Positions 1-7,592 of a stretch of DNA of 64,000 bases are shown piece by piece. The translations under genes and the position numbers were made by a program. The DNA comes from Cyclobacteriaceae bacterium (GTDB taxonomy: Bacteria; Bacteroidota; Bacteroidia; Cytophagales; Cyclobacteriaceae), in the NCBI GenBank assembly GCA_012033595.1, contig JAAUQL010000001.1:1-64000 (forward strand), in the 5' to 3' direction. Within the stretch, counting starts at the first letter, position 1. Each line of letters starts with the position of its first letter. Below the pieces are notes generated by a model, which made no database searches, was not told the DNA's origin, and saw only the letters and a list, made by a program, of their open reading frames with translations.

Positions 1-378
1 CGTGCTTCCCGGAGGAGCAACAGTTTAAAAATCGGCCTTTCTTAGAGCTTAACTAATTTAAGAAAAAGATGGATGGGCGCAATACATCGTTAGCTCTGAA
101 AGTAAATGTTTGAAATATATGGGGGATTGCAATCAACGCATGAGCAGGAGCTATTTTCAATGGCAAGAAAGCATACAATAAGCAGCATGATCTGGCGAAG
201 GCAATCGCGGCCCATGGGAACAGTTGATACATACGTGCTTCCATGCAACCACTAATTTCGTTTTGCCCGGGTGGCAGCTGATGCCCGAATGAAAAAAGTC
301 TATGGTGGTGCACGCGATTCAAAACGGTATATTGGCGATATTTTATATTTTTGCACCCGCATAAATCCGATTCTATTC
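1..378. other. No gene recognised (left edge)
   Basis: I see no convincing coding region in the first 378 bases. A minus-strand reading of 89 residues exists here, but its composition (Cys, His and Phe rich, no domain pattern) is not protein-like. The 3' part holds the leader and promoter-like box of the dehydrogenase that follows. Confidence 0.5.
346..353 (+). promoter_or_regulatory. Bacteroidota-type -7 box, TATTTTTG
   Basis: The octamer fits the Bacteroidota -7 consensus TAnnTTTG and lies 25 bases before the ATG of the Ldh2-type dehydrogenase. I do not see a clear -33 TTTG partner, so this is a candidate only. Confidence 0.4.
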
Positions 379-1449
379 ATGTACACATATTCTCAACTCA
401 AAGACTTTTGTTATCAGGTATTTATCAAAATGGGCTGCCCCGAAGACGAGGCACAGACCGCGGCACAGGTGTTGGTGTCGGCAGATCTTAGAGGGGTAGA
501 TTCGCATGGCGTGGCTCGGCTCTCGGGCTATGTACGTCTGTGGGAGGCAGACAGAATCAATGCCACGCCCGATATCAAGGTTGTTCATGAAACCCCTGGT
601 ACCGCGGTGGTAGATGGCGATGCAGGATTGGGACTGGTCGTAGCGCCCAAAGCAATGGCGCTGGCCATAGACAAAGCGCGACAGGTGGGTACGGGCTGGG
701 TTTCGGTAAAAAACTCCAACCATTTTGGCATTGCGGGCTATCATTCCATGCTGGCCCTCCAGCAAGATATGATCGGCATCAGCATGACCAATGCAAGTCC
801 GCTGGTGGCTCCTACCTGGTCTAAAGAACGCATGTTGGGCACCAACCCCATAGCAGTGGCCATTCCGGCGGGCGATGAACCTCCATTCGTGGCCGACTTT
901 GCCACCACGACCGCGGCCAATGGAAAACTGGAAATTTTGCAGCGAAAACAAGAAAATACTCCCGGCGGCTGGGTGCAGACCAAAGACGGCCATCCGTCCA
1001 ATGATGCCTTTGAAGTAAAAAATGGTGGGGCGCTTTTGCCCTTGGGTAGCGATCGCGAGCATGGCAGCCACAAAGGTTACTGCCTTGGTGCTATTGTCGA
1101 TATTTTTTCGGCTGTGTTAAGTGGCGCAAGCTATGGGCCCTGGGCACCTCCATTTGTAAGTTTTTTGCCCGTGGCCGACGATATGCCCGGCGAAGGATTA
1201 GGTCATTTTTTTGGCGCCATGCGTATTGATGCGTTTCAAACTAAGGAAAATTTCAAGGCCAATATGGACAAGTGGATTCGAAGGTTTAGAAGTGCGCAAC
1301 CAATTGATGGACAGGAAAGTGTGCTAATTCCCGGTGACCCCGAAAGAATGATAGAAAAAGAGCGAAAAGACTCGGGGTTCGAATTGCTAAAACCGGTAGA
1401 AGACGACCTTAGAATGCTTGCTCAGAAATTTGGGCTCAAGTTTGAATAA
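379..1449 (+). CDS. Malate/L-lactate dehydrogenase family (Ldh_2) oxidoreductase
   Basis: This 356-residue protein belongs to the Ldh_2 (malate / L-sulfolactate / ureidoglycolate) family of cytosolic NAD(P)-dependent 2-hydroxyacid dehydrogenases, which is unrelated in fold to classical MDH. Family signatures are visible: RGVDSHGVAR near residue 40, the catalytic-His segment NSNHFGIAGYH near 115, the GTNPIAVAIP strand near 155, and GSHKGYCLGAIVDIF near 225. The length is normal. An upstream in-frame ATG at 271 would add 36 residues without family character, so I place the start at 379 (MYTYSQLK), which also sits correctly behind the -7 box. The exact substrate cannot be told from sequence. It is a single gene facing a convergent beta-barrel gene. 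Confidence 0.85.
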   Translation: MYTYSQLKDFCYQVFIKMGCPEDEAQTAAQVLVSADLRGVDSHGVARLSGYVRLWEADRINATPDIKVVHETPGTAVVDGDAGLGLVVAPKAMALAIDKARQVGTGWVSVKNSNHFGIAGYHSMLALQQDMIGISMTNASPLVAPTWSKERMLGTNPIAVAIPAGDEPPFVADFATTTAANGKLEILQRKQENTPGGWVQTKDGHPSNDAFEVKNGGALLPLGSDREHGSHKGYCLGAIVDIFSAVLSGASYGPWAPPFVSFLPVADDMPGEGLGHFFGAMRIDAFQTKENFKANMDKWIRRFRSAQPIDGQESVLIPGDPERMIEKERKDSGFELLKPVEDDLRMLAQKFGLKFE

Positions 1450-1582
1450 TTTGCGCAAGCATTTATAAAGCAATTATTACCAAAAGGTGTAAATGCCAAA
1501 CATGTTTTACAGGTTGGAAGGAATGGCCGACATAATTCATCCGTTTGCGGAATTTACCTCAGGTCTTGCAATACGCACCATT

Positions 1583-1605
1583 AAGTGGTTTAACTGCCAC
1601 TTTTT
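1583..1605 (+). terminator. Weak intrinsic terminator after the Ldh_2 gene
   Basis: AAGTGG and CCACTT form a 6-bp stem with an 8-base loop, followed by a T run. It lies between the convergent dehydrogenase and beta-barrel genes. The stem is short, so efficiency is uncertain. Confidence 0.4.
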
Positions 1606-1630
1606 CACATGACAAATCGAATAAAAGCTG

Positions 1631-2200
1631 CTAAAATCCTGCGGTAATGCCCACGCGAAGCACAATAGGGCTATCATAGGGCAAGCGAACTGAATTGCTC
1701 TTGTCGAACCTATCGTAAGAGAAATTGTACAAAGCGGTAAGGAAAAAAAAGGCATTGCGGCCGATTGGCTGGGATATGCCTCCACCGGCCAAAAAAGAAT
1801 TGAAATCTTCGCGGCGTTGAGTCCCATCGGAATACAACCCGTCAAAATTCAGATATTCGTATTCTGCCTGCAAAAATACCGGGCCAAAAAGCATTTGCCG
1901 GGCAAAAAGCCCAGCTCCATAGTCATTGCCCTTGTACTTTTGCCGCCGGTTGCCCAAGTTGTAGTCGAACGTAGTGTATTGATACATCAATCGAACCCCG
2001 GTGGAAAGCCTGGGGGTGACATGGTAGCCGATAATGGGCGAAACGCTCACAAAGGTGTAGTCGCCAAAGCCGGCACCAAAACCGCCGCCAATGTACATTT
2101 TATCCAGAAAAGCGGGCCTTTGCTTTTGCTCTTCCTGGGCTATGCTCAGGTGGAAACACAGTAATAGAGTCGGTATGAAATAAACGATGCGGTTTTTCAT
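1631..2200 (-). CDS. Outer-membrane beta-barrel protein
   Basis: The 189-residue product starts with a signal peptide (MKNRIVYFIPTLLLCFHLSIAQ) and continues with alternating hydrophobic and aromatic strands, Gly-rich turns and a C-terminal strand ending in Phe (RVGITAGF), as expected for a small 8-strand outer-membrane barrel. Patterns such as GGGFGAGFGDYTFVSVSPIIGY and YHVTPRLSTGVRLMYQY-like strands are typical of Bacteroidota porin-like or OmpW/OmpA-barrel hypothetical proteins. I chose ATG 2200 over ATG 2212 because the signal peptide then starts with MKN. It begins 8 bases downstream of the DivIC gene and is probably co-transcribed. The function is unknown. Confidence 0.7.
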   Translation of the reverse strand: MKNRIVYFIPTLLLCFHLSIAQEEQKQRPAFLDKMYIGGGFGAGFGDYTFVSVSPIIGYHVTPRLSTGVRLMYQYTTFDYNLGNRRQKYKGNDYGAGLFARQMLFGPVFLQAEYEYLNFDGLYSDGTQRREDFNSFLAGGGISQPIGRNAFFFLTALYNFSYDRFDKSNSVRLPYDSPIVLRVGITAGF

Positions 2201-2208
2201 TGTTAAGA

Positions 2209-2538
2209 TCAAATATGGATGAGTGACAAAATGATGGACGAAGTGCTTATTCCGGTACCAAAAACGAAAAGTTCTTCCGTTTCTTTTTTCATCAGATATT
2301 TTTCGCGCGCAAATTTTTCGAGCGCTTCGGTATCGGTAAGCAATTGTTCCCTTTCCTGCTTTACTTCTTCTATTTTATCGAGATAAAATTCTTTTTCCCT
2401 GTTGAGTGTACTGAGTTGGCGGCTTAGCCTGTACTGGGTGTACAGATCGTTGGAATCAAGGAACAACATCCAGAACAAAAAGAGCATCCCGGAGATGAAA
2501 TAAAAACTTTTGGTAAATTTTGGCAGCCTAACGAACAT
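2209..2538 (-). CDS. FtsB/DivIC-family septum formation initiator
   Basis: This 109-residue bitopic protein has a short cytoplasmic N-terminus, one membrane helix (about residues 11-29, YFISGMLFLFWMLFLDSND) and a periplasmic coiled coil (about 35-75), followed by the FtsB/DivIC signature LEKFAREKYLMKKETEELFVF. Family members link early and late divisome proteins (FtsQ/DivIB and FtsL partners). Length and layout match the family. ATG 2538 is preferred over 2577 because the extra residues (MQNCVPWPLIILA) have no counterpart. It is followed at 8 bases by the beta-barrel gene. Confidence 0.85.
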   Translation of the reverse strand: MFVRLPKFTKSFYFISGMLFLFWMLFLDSNDLYTQYRLSRQLSTLNREKEFYLDKIEEVKQEREQLLTDTEALEKFAREKYLMKKETEELFVFGTGISTSSIILSLIHI

Positions 2539-2682
2539 TGCTAATATTATTAAAGGCCAAGGTACACAATTCTGCAAAAAGAAAACAAACAGCCCGATTA
2601 AAAATAAAACGATAGATGGCCACTACAGTGCCAGTGCGTCCAGGTACAATATGTATTTTACTTTCTACAATTACCCTTGAAC

Positions 2683-3750
2683 TCATTCGAAGAGCGCTCT
2701 CATTATCTTTTGTTTATAGTGTTCATCGGGAAGCGCTCTAAGTTTTTGGGCGCTGAATTCCGGTGTCACATCGCGCTGAGGTTCGGCCAGCAATTCATAG
2801 CCGACCATAAATTTCTTGACTGTGGCAGAGCGTAGCAATGGCGGAAAAAAAGACATGTGCAAGTGCCAGTATTCATGTGGCAAGCCGTCTGTCGGGCTTT
2901 GGTGTATGCCAGCCGAATAGGGAAAGGACACTTCGAACACGTTATCGTATTTTATTGTCAATCGTTTGTAGATTTCAGCAAATGCATCTTTTTCAGAGTC
3001 GGTCAGTTGCACGATATTTTGCACGTGGCGCTTGCTCACCATCATGGTTTCGAAAGGCCAAACCGCCCAAAACGGCACCAGAGCCACAAAATGTTCATTT
3101 TCGCAAACTATCCTGATACCATCTTCCAACTCAGCTTGTACATAATCTGCCAGAAGGCTGCTACCGTGTTTTTGGTAGTATGCACGCTGATTGTCCGTTT
3201 TGCGCGCCGGCTCCTGAGGTACCGTACTTTGCGACCATATCTGTCCGTGCGGATGAGGGTTGCTGCAGCCCATAATCTGGCCTTTATTTTCAAATATCTG
3301 CACGTAATTGATAAATTCGTTGCTGCCCAGCGCCTGGTATTCGTTCACCCACAAGTCCACCACTCTCCTGATGGCGCTCGTTTCCATTTCCGGAATGGTG
3401 AGGTCATGCCGTGGCGAGAAGCAGATCACTTTGCAAATTCCCTGTTGGCTTTCCGCCTTGTAAATATCGCCTTTGGAGAAGCGGCCTTGTGGCACATTTT
3501 CCAGCAAAGCCGAAAAATCATTGGTAAAAACATAGGTGTCTTTATAGTCGGGGTTGTCTTCGCCGCCTATTCTCGGATTGCCCGGACACAAGTAGCACGT
3601 AGGATCATGCTCAAGCCGATGGTCGCTTAGAGGCTTTTCCACCTGACCCTGCCAGGGTCTTTTGGACCGGTGAGGCGATACCAGTACCCAGGTGTCGGTC
3701 AGGGGGTTGTACCTCCGATGGGGATGTTCGTTAAGATCGAATTGTTGCAT
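2683..3750 (-). CDS. galT: Galactose-1-phosphate uridylyltransferase
   Basis: GalT exchanges UMP between UDP-glucose and galactose-1-phosphate in the Leloir pathway. The 355-residue protein shows the HIT-superfamily active site GCSNPHPHGQIW, with the nucleophilic His in the H166-P-H168 pair, and the N-terminal zinc ligand pair C52/C55 (TCYLCPGN). C-terminal GIHQSPTDG and YWHLHMSFFPP segments are also family features. The length is full. It starts 7 bases downstream of galK on the same strand, which makes a galK-galT operon. No epimerase (galE) or mutarotase gene is nearby. Confidence 0.97.
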   Translation of the reverse strand: MQQFDLNEHPHRRYNPLTDTWVLVSPHRSKRPWQGQVEKPLSDHRLEHDPTCYLCPGNPRIGGEDNPDYKDTYVFTNDFSALLENVPQGRFSKGDIYKAESQQGICKVICFSPRHDLTIPEMETSAIRRVVDLWVNEYQALGSNEFINYVQIFENKGQIMGCSNPHPHGQIWSQSTVPQEPARKTDNQRAYYQKHGSSLLADYVQAELEDGIRIVCENEHFVALVPFWAVWPFETMMVSKRHVQNIVQLTDSEKDAFAEIYKRLTIKYDNVFEVSFPYSAGIHQSPTDGLPHEYWHLHMSFFPPLLRSATVKKFMVGYELLAEPQRDVTPEFSAQKLRALPDEHYKQKIMRALFE

Positions 3751-3757
3751 GTCAATA

Positions 3758-4906
3758 TTATATTTTGCCCGTGCCGTTTTCTATTTTTACTTTGTAAGTT
3801 TTCAATTCCAAGCCCAAATCCTGCCGGTAGGCTTCGGTCATCGTAGTTACAAACTCATCTAATTTGTCAATTTTCACCAGGTTGATGGTGCATCCGCCAA
3901 AACCACCTCCCATCATTCGCGCACCGATTACCATGCCGCTTGCCATGGCCTTTTCTGCCAGGAAGTCAAGTTCTTTGCAGCTCACCTGGTAATCTTTGCT
4001 CAGGCCCTGATGCGTAAGGAACATGTTTTTACCAAAACCAAGCAGATCGCCCTTTTTCAACATTTCGGAGCATTGCAGCACCCTGGCTATTTCCTCTATC
4101 ACATATTTGCATCTTTTGTACACTATCGGATCAAACTCCCCACGGTGTTCTTCGAGCATTTCCAGTTTTGCATCCCTCAATGATTCTACATCCCGGTAAT
4201 ATTTTTTCAAAATCATCACACCGGTTTCACACTCGTTTCTTCTGGTATTGTATTCTGATGAAGCAAGGGAATGTTTCACCTGGGTGTCGCACAATACGAT
4301 GCGGTAGTCGGTAAGTACAAAATTGAAATACTCATGCTCTAATGTTTTGCAATCGAGGCGGAATATTTGATCTACCCGGCCAAATACGCTTGCAAACTGA
4401 TCCATGATGCCGCACTTTACGCCGACAAACTCATTTTCGGCGGCTTGCGACAGTTGCACTATTTCCAGCTTGGAGAGCTTATGTTCAAACAATGTGCTCA
4501 AGGCAAAAGCAAACGCACACTCCATGGCTGCCGACGAAGACAAACCGGCTCCCAGCGGTATATCGCCTCCAAATACACAATCAAAGCCTTTTATTTCCAG
4601 ATTGCGTTGCTGAAACTGCTCGATCACACCCATTATGTAGTTGGGCCAGCCCTTGTCCGACGAACGGAAATTATCCACATCAAAATCGAAAGATTGCTTC
4701 AGATCATAAGAGATCACATGGCATTTGCTGCTGTAGTTGGCACTGATGGCACAAATTATTTCCTTGTCGATGGCAGCGGGCATCACATAGCCTTGGTTGT
4801 AGTCGGTATGTTCGCCGATCAGGTTTATCCTGCCCGGTGAGCGTACGATCAGCGGGTTTTTATTAAATGCGGAGGTAAATTTTTTTTTGATTTCTACAGA
4901 CAGCAT
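3758..4906 (-). CDS. galK: Galactokinase
   Basis: GalK phosphorylates galactose at C1 with ATP. The 382-residue protein has the GHMP-kinase signatures in order: galactokinase motif GRINLIGEHTDY (25-36), ATP-binding PLGAGLSSSAAM (about 117-128) and the C-terminal GGGFGGCT loop. It is the first gene of the galK-galT operon. The region upstream carries a TAnnTTTG box and an overlapping palindrome, both listed separately, so galactose-dependent repression is possible but not shown. Confidence 0.97.
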   Translation of the reverse strand: MLSVEIKKKFTSAFNKNPLIVRSPGRINLIGEHTDYNQGYVMPAAIDKEIICAISANYSSKCHVISYDLKQSFDFDVDNFRSSDKGWPNYIMGVIEQFQQRNLEIKGFDCVFGGDIPLGAGLSSSAAMECAFAFALSTLFEHKLSKLEIVQLSQAAENEFVGVKCGIMDQFASVFGRVDQIFRLDCKTLEHEYFNFVLTDYRIVLCDTQVKHSLASSEYNTRRNECETGVMILKKYYRDVESLRDAKLEMLEEHRGEFDPIVYKRCKYVIEEIARVLQCSEMLKKGDLLGFGKNMFLTHQGLSKDYQVSCKELDFLAEKAMASGMVIGARMMGGGFGGCTINLVKIDKLDEFVTTMTEAYRQDLGLELKTYKVKIENGTGKI

Positions 4907-4937
4907 TGCTCGGGTCTTTAGTTTATAAAAAGTTAGG

Positions 4938-4945
4938 CAAATTTA
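4938..4945 (-). promoter_or_regulatory. Candidate -7 box of galKT, TAAATTTG on the minus strand
   Basis: Read on the minus strand, this octamer matches TAnnTTTG and sits about 32 bases before the galK ATG. The expected -33 region coincides with the palindrome at 4955-4973. Confidence 0.5.
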
Positions 4946-4954
4946 CATAATAAT

Positions 4955-4973
4955 AAAGGTATAATATACTTTT
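4955..4973. promoter_or_regulatory. Palindrome in the galK promoter, candidate operator
   Basis: The perfect palindrome GTATAATATAC (4959-4969) is extended on both sides by AAA/TTT after one mismatched pair. It lies 10-28 bases upstream of the -7 box of galK, where a repressor would block the promoter. The neighbouring gene on the other side is transcribed away, so the site could also serve it. Confidence 0.4.
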
Positions 4974-5109
4974 ATAAATAATTTGTTTATTTTGCTTGTA
5001 AATTTCCCAGTCAGCAGAAGCGAGGCGCATTAATAATCGCATTGTACCCAAAGCGCTTAGATGTGAGTTTTTGCAACAAATATTTTATTTCAAATGTTAA
5101 ATAGTTGCC

Positions 5110-5117
5110 TACATTTG
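5110..5117 (+). promoter_or_regulatory. Candidate -7 box, TACATTTG
   Basis: The octamer fits TAnnTTTG and is followed 35 bases later by the ATG at 5153 of the membrane protein gene. A TTTC about 20 bases upstream could be a weak -33 element. Confidence 0.45.
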
Positions 5118-5152
5118 CCGTACAATCAAACACAAAAGCTGAAATACACACG

Positions 5153-5721
5153 ATGACTCTTGCTGAAACCCAATCCGGAGAAGTTCGAATACCAAAAAAT
5201 ATGCACCTTATCGAAAAGGCAAACAGCCTGGTATTTGAGTATAGTTGGTTCAAGCCCAAGTATATCGTTTCTTTAGTTGCCACGCCGCTTTTTATTTATT
5301 TCCTGGTCAATTCGTCTTTCATCCTCGGAGATTTTAGCGAGCTTACCTTGCCCGTGTACATCTTGCTTGGGTTGGGTGCGGCGGTCATTTACTTTTCGTT
5401 GGCCAAGTTGATGAACACTACCTCTATATTTGTTAACAACCAGGAGATTGTAGTGCGGAGCGGTCCGCTGCCATGGGACAAAACGTGGTGCTGCCCAAAA
5501 CAAAATTGAAGCAACTTTATGTCACTCAGCACAGGGTGGGTCACAGATATTATAGGTTTTCTACCACCTACCAGGTCAATGCCATCCTCGACAATAAGGA
5601 AGTGATCACCCTGGTGAAAGGACTGGACAGCGCACAGCAGGGGCGTTTTATAGAAAACAAAATAGAAGATTTCCTCAACATCACCGATGTGCATGTTGAG
5701 GGGGAGCTTAAGAAAGATTGA
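5153..5721 (+). CDS. Two-TM PH-like hypothetical membrane protein, frame broken at about 5480
   Basis: I do not recognise this protein. After repair it is about 189 residues: a soluble N-terminus, two hydrophobic helices (YIVSLVATPLFIYFLV and LPVYILLGLGAAVIYFSLA), then a soluble C-terminal domain with beta-rich sequence (TTSIFVNNQEIVVRSGPLPW, then LKQLYVTQHRV and VNAILDNKEVITLVKGL). That layout resembles bacterial PH-like membrane proteins. The reading frame changes at the A run 5480-5483. Adding one A joins RSGPLPWDK to NVVLPKTKLKQLY without loss, so a sequencing error is likely. It stands alone between the gal operon and a convergent nitroreductase gene. Confidence 0.55.
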
Positions 5722-5849
5722 AGCAATGAGGCTGGGTGTGTCGCCTGATGTTTCCATAAGGATATCAAGCTCATGCAACGGCTACCAGCCAACCAGAGTA
5801 AACAAGGCCAACTAAATAATCACTCAGGTTTACTTATTGCACTCAGACC

Positions 5850-6518
5850 TTATTCATACCATTCAGAAACCAACTCCAAAGGTTTGCGTTGCAGGCTGGG
5901 CACCATGCACTGATCTGCCGCGTACCCGACGGGTATAAGCAGGAAAGGGCGTTCGTTGCCTGGCCTTTTCAGCAGTTTTGACAAAAAATCCATCGGACTG
6001 GGGGTGTGAGTGAGGGCGCATAGTCCGGCATGGTGAATAGCAGAGAGCAGTATGCCGCAAGCCAGACCCACCGATTCTTTCACATAGTAATTATTGAGCT
6101 TTTTACCATACTCATCTACATCGTAGCTTTTAGAAAAAACCACGATTAGCCACGGGGCTATTTCTAAGAAGGGTTTTTGCCAGTTGGTTTCAAAGGGTTT
6201 TAGATCTTCCAGCCAACTTTTGCTCATGCGGCTATGGTAGTTTTCGTATTCTTCTTTTTCCGCAGCCATTTTTATTTCAGATTTTAGAAGGCTGTCAGAA
6301 ATAGCACAAAAAACCCAGGGCTGCTTGTGCGCTCCCGATGGTGCTGTCGAAGCTGCTTTTATAATATTTTCTATGATCTTCCGATCCACTGGTTTGTCCG
6401 AAAACTCCCTGATCGATCTTCGTTTATCGAGCCACTGGTGGTACATCTCACTTTTATAAATCGACGCTGTGGGCAGTATCTGTAGCGGACGATATGGAAT
6501 GAATTTTTCTGACGACAT
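5850..6518 (-). CDS. Iodotyrosine deiodinase-like flavin nitroreductase
   Basis: This 222-residue flavoprotein belongs to the nitroreductase superfamily and looks closest to the iodotyrosine deiodinase (IYD) branch, which uses FMN to remove halogen from halotyrosines. FMN-binding segments RRSIREFS (33-40) and TAPSGAHKQPW (58-68) match the IYD pattern, as do the later CGILLSAIHHAGL and LLIPVGYAA stretches. The three residues that grip the zwitterion of the substrate in the animal enzyme (Glu, Tyr, Lys) have counterparts here: E90, Y94 and K115 in EEYENYHSRM and TNWQKPF. Another Bacteroidota IYD (Haliscomenobacter) is known to be active. No membrane anchor is present, so it is cytosolic. Confidence 0.8.
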   Translation of the reverse strand: MSSEKFIPYRPLQILPTASIYKSEMYHQWLDKRRSIREFSDKPVDRKIIENIIKAASTAPSGAHKQPWVFCAISDSLLKSEIKMAAEKEEYENYHSRMSKSWLEDLKPFETNWQKPFLEIAPWLIVVFSKSYDVDEYGKKLNNYYVKESVGLACGILLSAIHHAGLCALTHTPSPMDFLSKLLKRPGNERPFLLIPVGYAADQCMVPSLQRKPLELVSEWYE

Positions 6519-6540
6519 AATTTATATTGCTATGGACAAA

Positions 6541-7197
6541 TTAATATACATAATAATAAATCGCTATAAAATGGCTTGCACTGCCTCCCAGCACCATCAA
6601 ATGCCAATACGCGTGACTATAGGTCAGTTTTCGATGAATATAAAAGAATGTGCCCATGCTATAAAAAAGACCACCGATCACAATCCACCAAATGGTCATT
6701 TCGGGGAGATAACGGTAGAAAACATGGATTTTAAGCATCACCATCCATCCCATTGCCAAATAGATGAAAGTGGAGAAAAGGCGGTATTTTCCGATGAGCA
6801 CCACCTTATAGATGATGCCCACCAGAGCAATAGCCCACATGGTGATGATAAATGAAATATGAATGTGAGTACGTAGCCCAACCAGCAAAAATGGAGTGTA
6901 GCTTCCGGCGATCAACACAAAGATGGCAGAATGATCGAGCAGGTGAAGTACCCGTTTGATTCCGGGAGATTGCGCTGCATGGTAAAACGCGGACGCCAGG
7001 TACATCAGCACCAGCGATACGCCATAGACATAGGCACTAAATATTTTCCAGCCATCCTGAGCGTCATAAGCTTTGAAAAGCAGGGCCACCATACAAAAAA
7101 AGAACCCAAGCGCCCCTATAGCATGCGTGACGGCATTGAGCAATTCCGGGTTTATTTTGGGTTTTTGAGCATGTACTTTAGCAGGTGAAAGTTGCAT
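6541..7197 (-). CDS. trhA: TrhA/hemolysin III family (PAQR) membrane protein
   Basis: This 218-residue protein has seven hydrophobic segments and the PAQR-type metal-site motifs: NAVTHAIGALGF near the N-terminus, SAFYHAAQSP near residue 80 with LLDHSAIFVLIAGSYTPF shortly after, and the C-terminal HAYWHLMVLGGSASHF. In the family these His/Asp residues bind zinc in a hydrolase-like core, and bacterial members influence membrane fluidity homeostasis. The old name hemolysin III is not evidence of toxicity. The gene is followed by the nitroreductase gene at 22 bases on the same strand and may share its transcript. Confidence 0.88.
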   Translation of the reverse strand: MQLSPAKVHAQKPKINPELLNAVTHAIGALGFFFCMVALLFKAYDAQDGWKIFSAYVYGVSLVLMYLASAFYHAAQSPGIKRVLHLLDHSAIFVLIAGSYTPFLLVGLRTHIHISFIITMWAIALVGIIYKVVLIGKYRLFSTFIYLAMGWMVMLKIHVFYRYLPEMTIWWIVIGGLFYSMGTFFYIHRKLTYSHAYWHLMVLGGSASHFIAIYYYVY

Positions 7198-7347
7198 GTA
7201 AAATCAGAAAAGTGTAAAGATAGAATAATTTGGTAAAATGAGAATAGTGCAATTTTACTAAGTGAGCTTCTTTGGTATTAAATCAATTATTGAAGTAAAA
7301 AGATTAAGCGGTTGAATATGTGAATGTTAAAAACAGGGGCATAAATA

Positions 7348-7356
7348 TGTGGATAA
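7348..7356 (-). promoter_or_regulatory. DnaA-box-like 9-mer
   Basis: TGTGGATAA is the exact reverse complement of the high-affinity DnaA box TTATCCACA. It lies about 240 bases before the ribonucleotide reductase start. A single 9-mer can occur by chance in AT-rich DNA. Confidence 0.4.
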
Positions 7357-7418
7357 CTTATTTTGTAAATATTTGTATAGAAAAAGGCTATTAACTACTT
7401 TCATCAACGGTTAATACG

Positions 7419-7427
7419 TTATCAACA
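7419..7427 (+). promoter_or_regulatory. Degenerate DnaA-box-like 9-mer
   Basis: TTATCAACA differs from the DnaA-box consensus TTATnCACA by one base and lies 62 bases after the perfect box, in opposite orientation. It is weak on its own and is reported because of the pairing. Confidence 0.25.
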
Positions 7428-7592
7428 TAGTATTGATTATTTTTTAGTTTTAGACAAGCACACAAAAAACTAATCAAATTTCTGGTCGTCAAATCATAAA
7501 ATATCGAAAGGTATTCTATGTGCTAATATGGAAAAGTACAATTTTTCCAAAGAATAAAAAGTATAATATAATATTGTTAAAACCTGTTTGTA

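Larger units (their letters stand above)
7198..7592. promoter_or_regulatory. 395-bp AT-rich leader between divergent trhA and nrdJ
   Basis: The region is strongly AT-rich and has no ORF. It contains a perfect DnaA-box-like 9-mer (TGTGGATAA, reverse complement of TTATCCACA, at 7348-7356) and a one-mismatch 9-mer TTATCAACA (7419-7427). I looked for a cobalamin riboswitch before the B12-dependent reductase and did not see the conserved B12-box sequence. I also saw no clear paired NrdR boxes. Confidence 0.45.

Noticed and set aside
53..322. Minus-strand reading of 89 codons at the left edge
   Set aside because: It is Cys/His/Phe-rich, has no recognisable domain, and overlaps the promoter of the dehydrogenase.
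2857..3630. 257-codon reading antisense to galT
   Set aside because: galT has clear active-site motifs; the opposite frame has only the composition expected of a shadow ORF.
7198..7592. Cobalamin riboswitch before nrdJ
   Set aside because: I looked for the B12-box and paired stems and saw none; the region is simply AT-rich with DnaA-like 9-mers.
7198..7592. Replication origin
   Set aside because: Only one perfect DnaA-box-like 9-mer is present and no dnaA, dnaN or similar gene is near, so an oriC is not supported.
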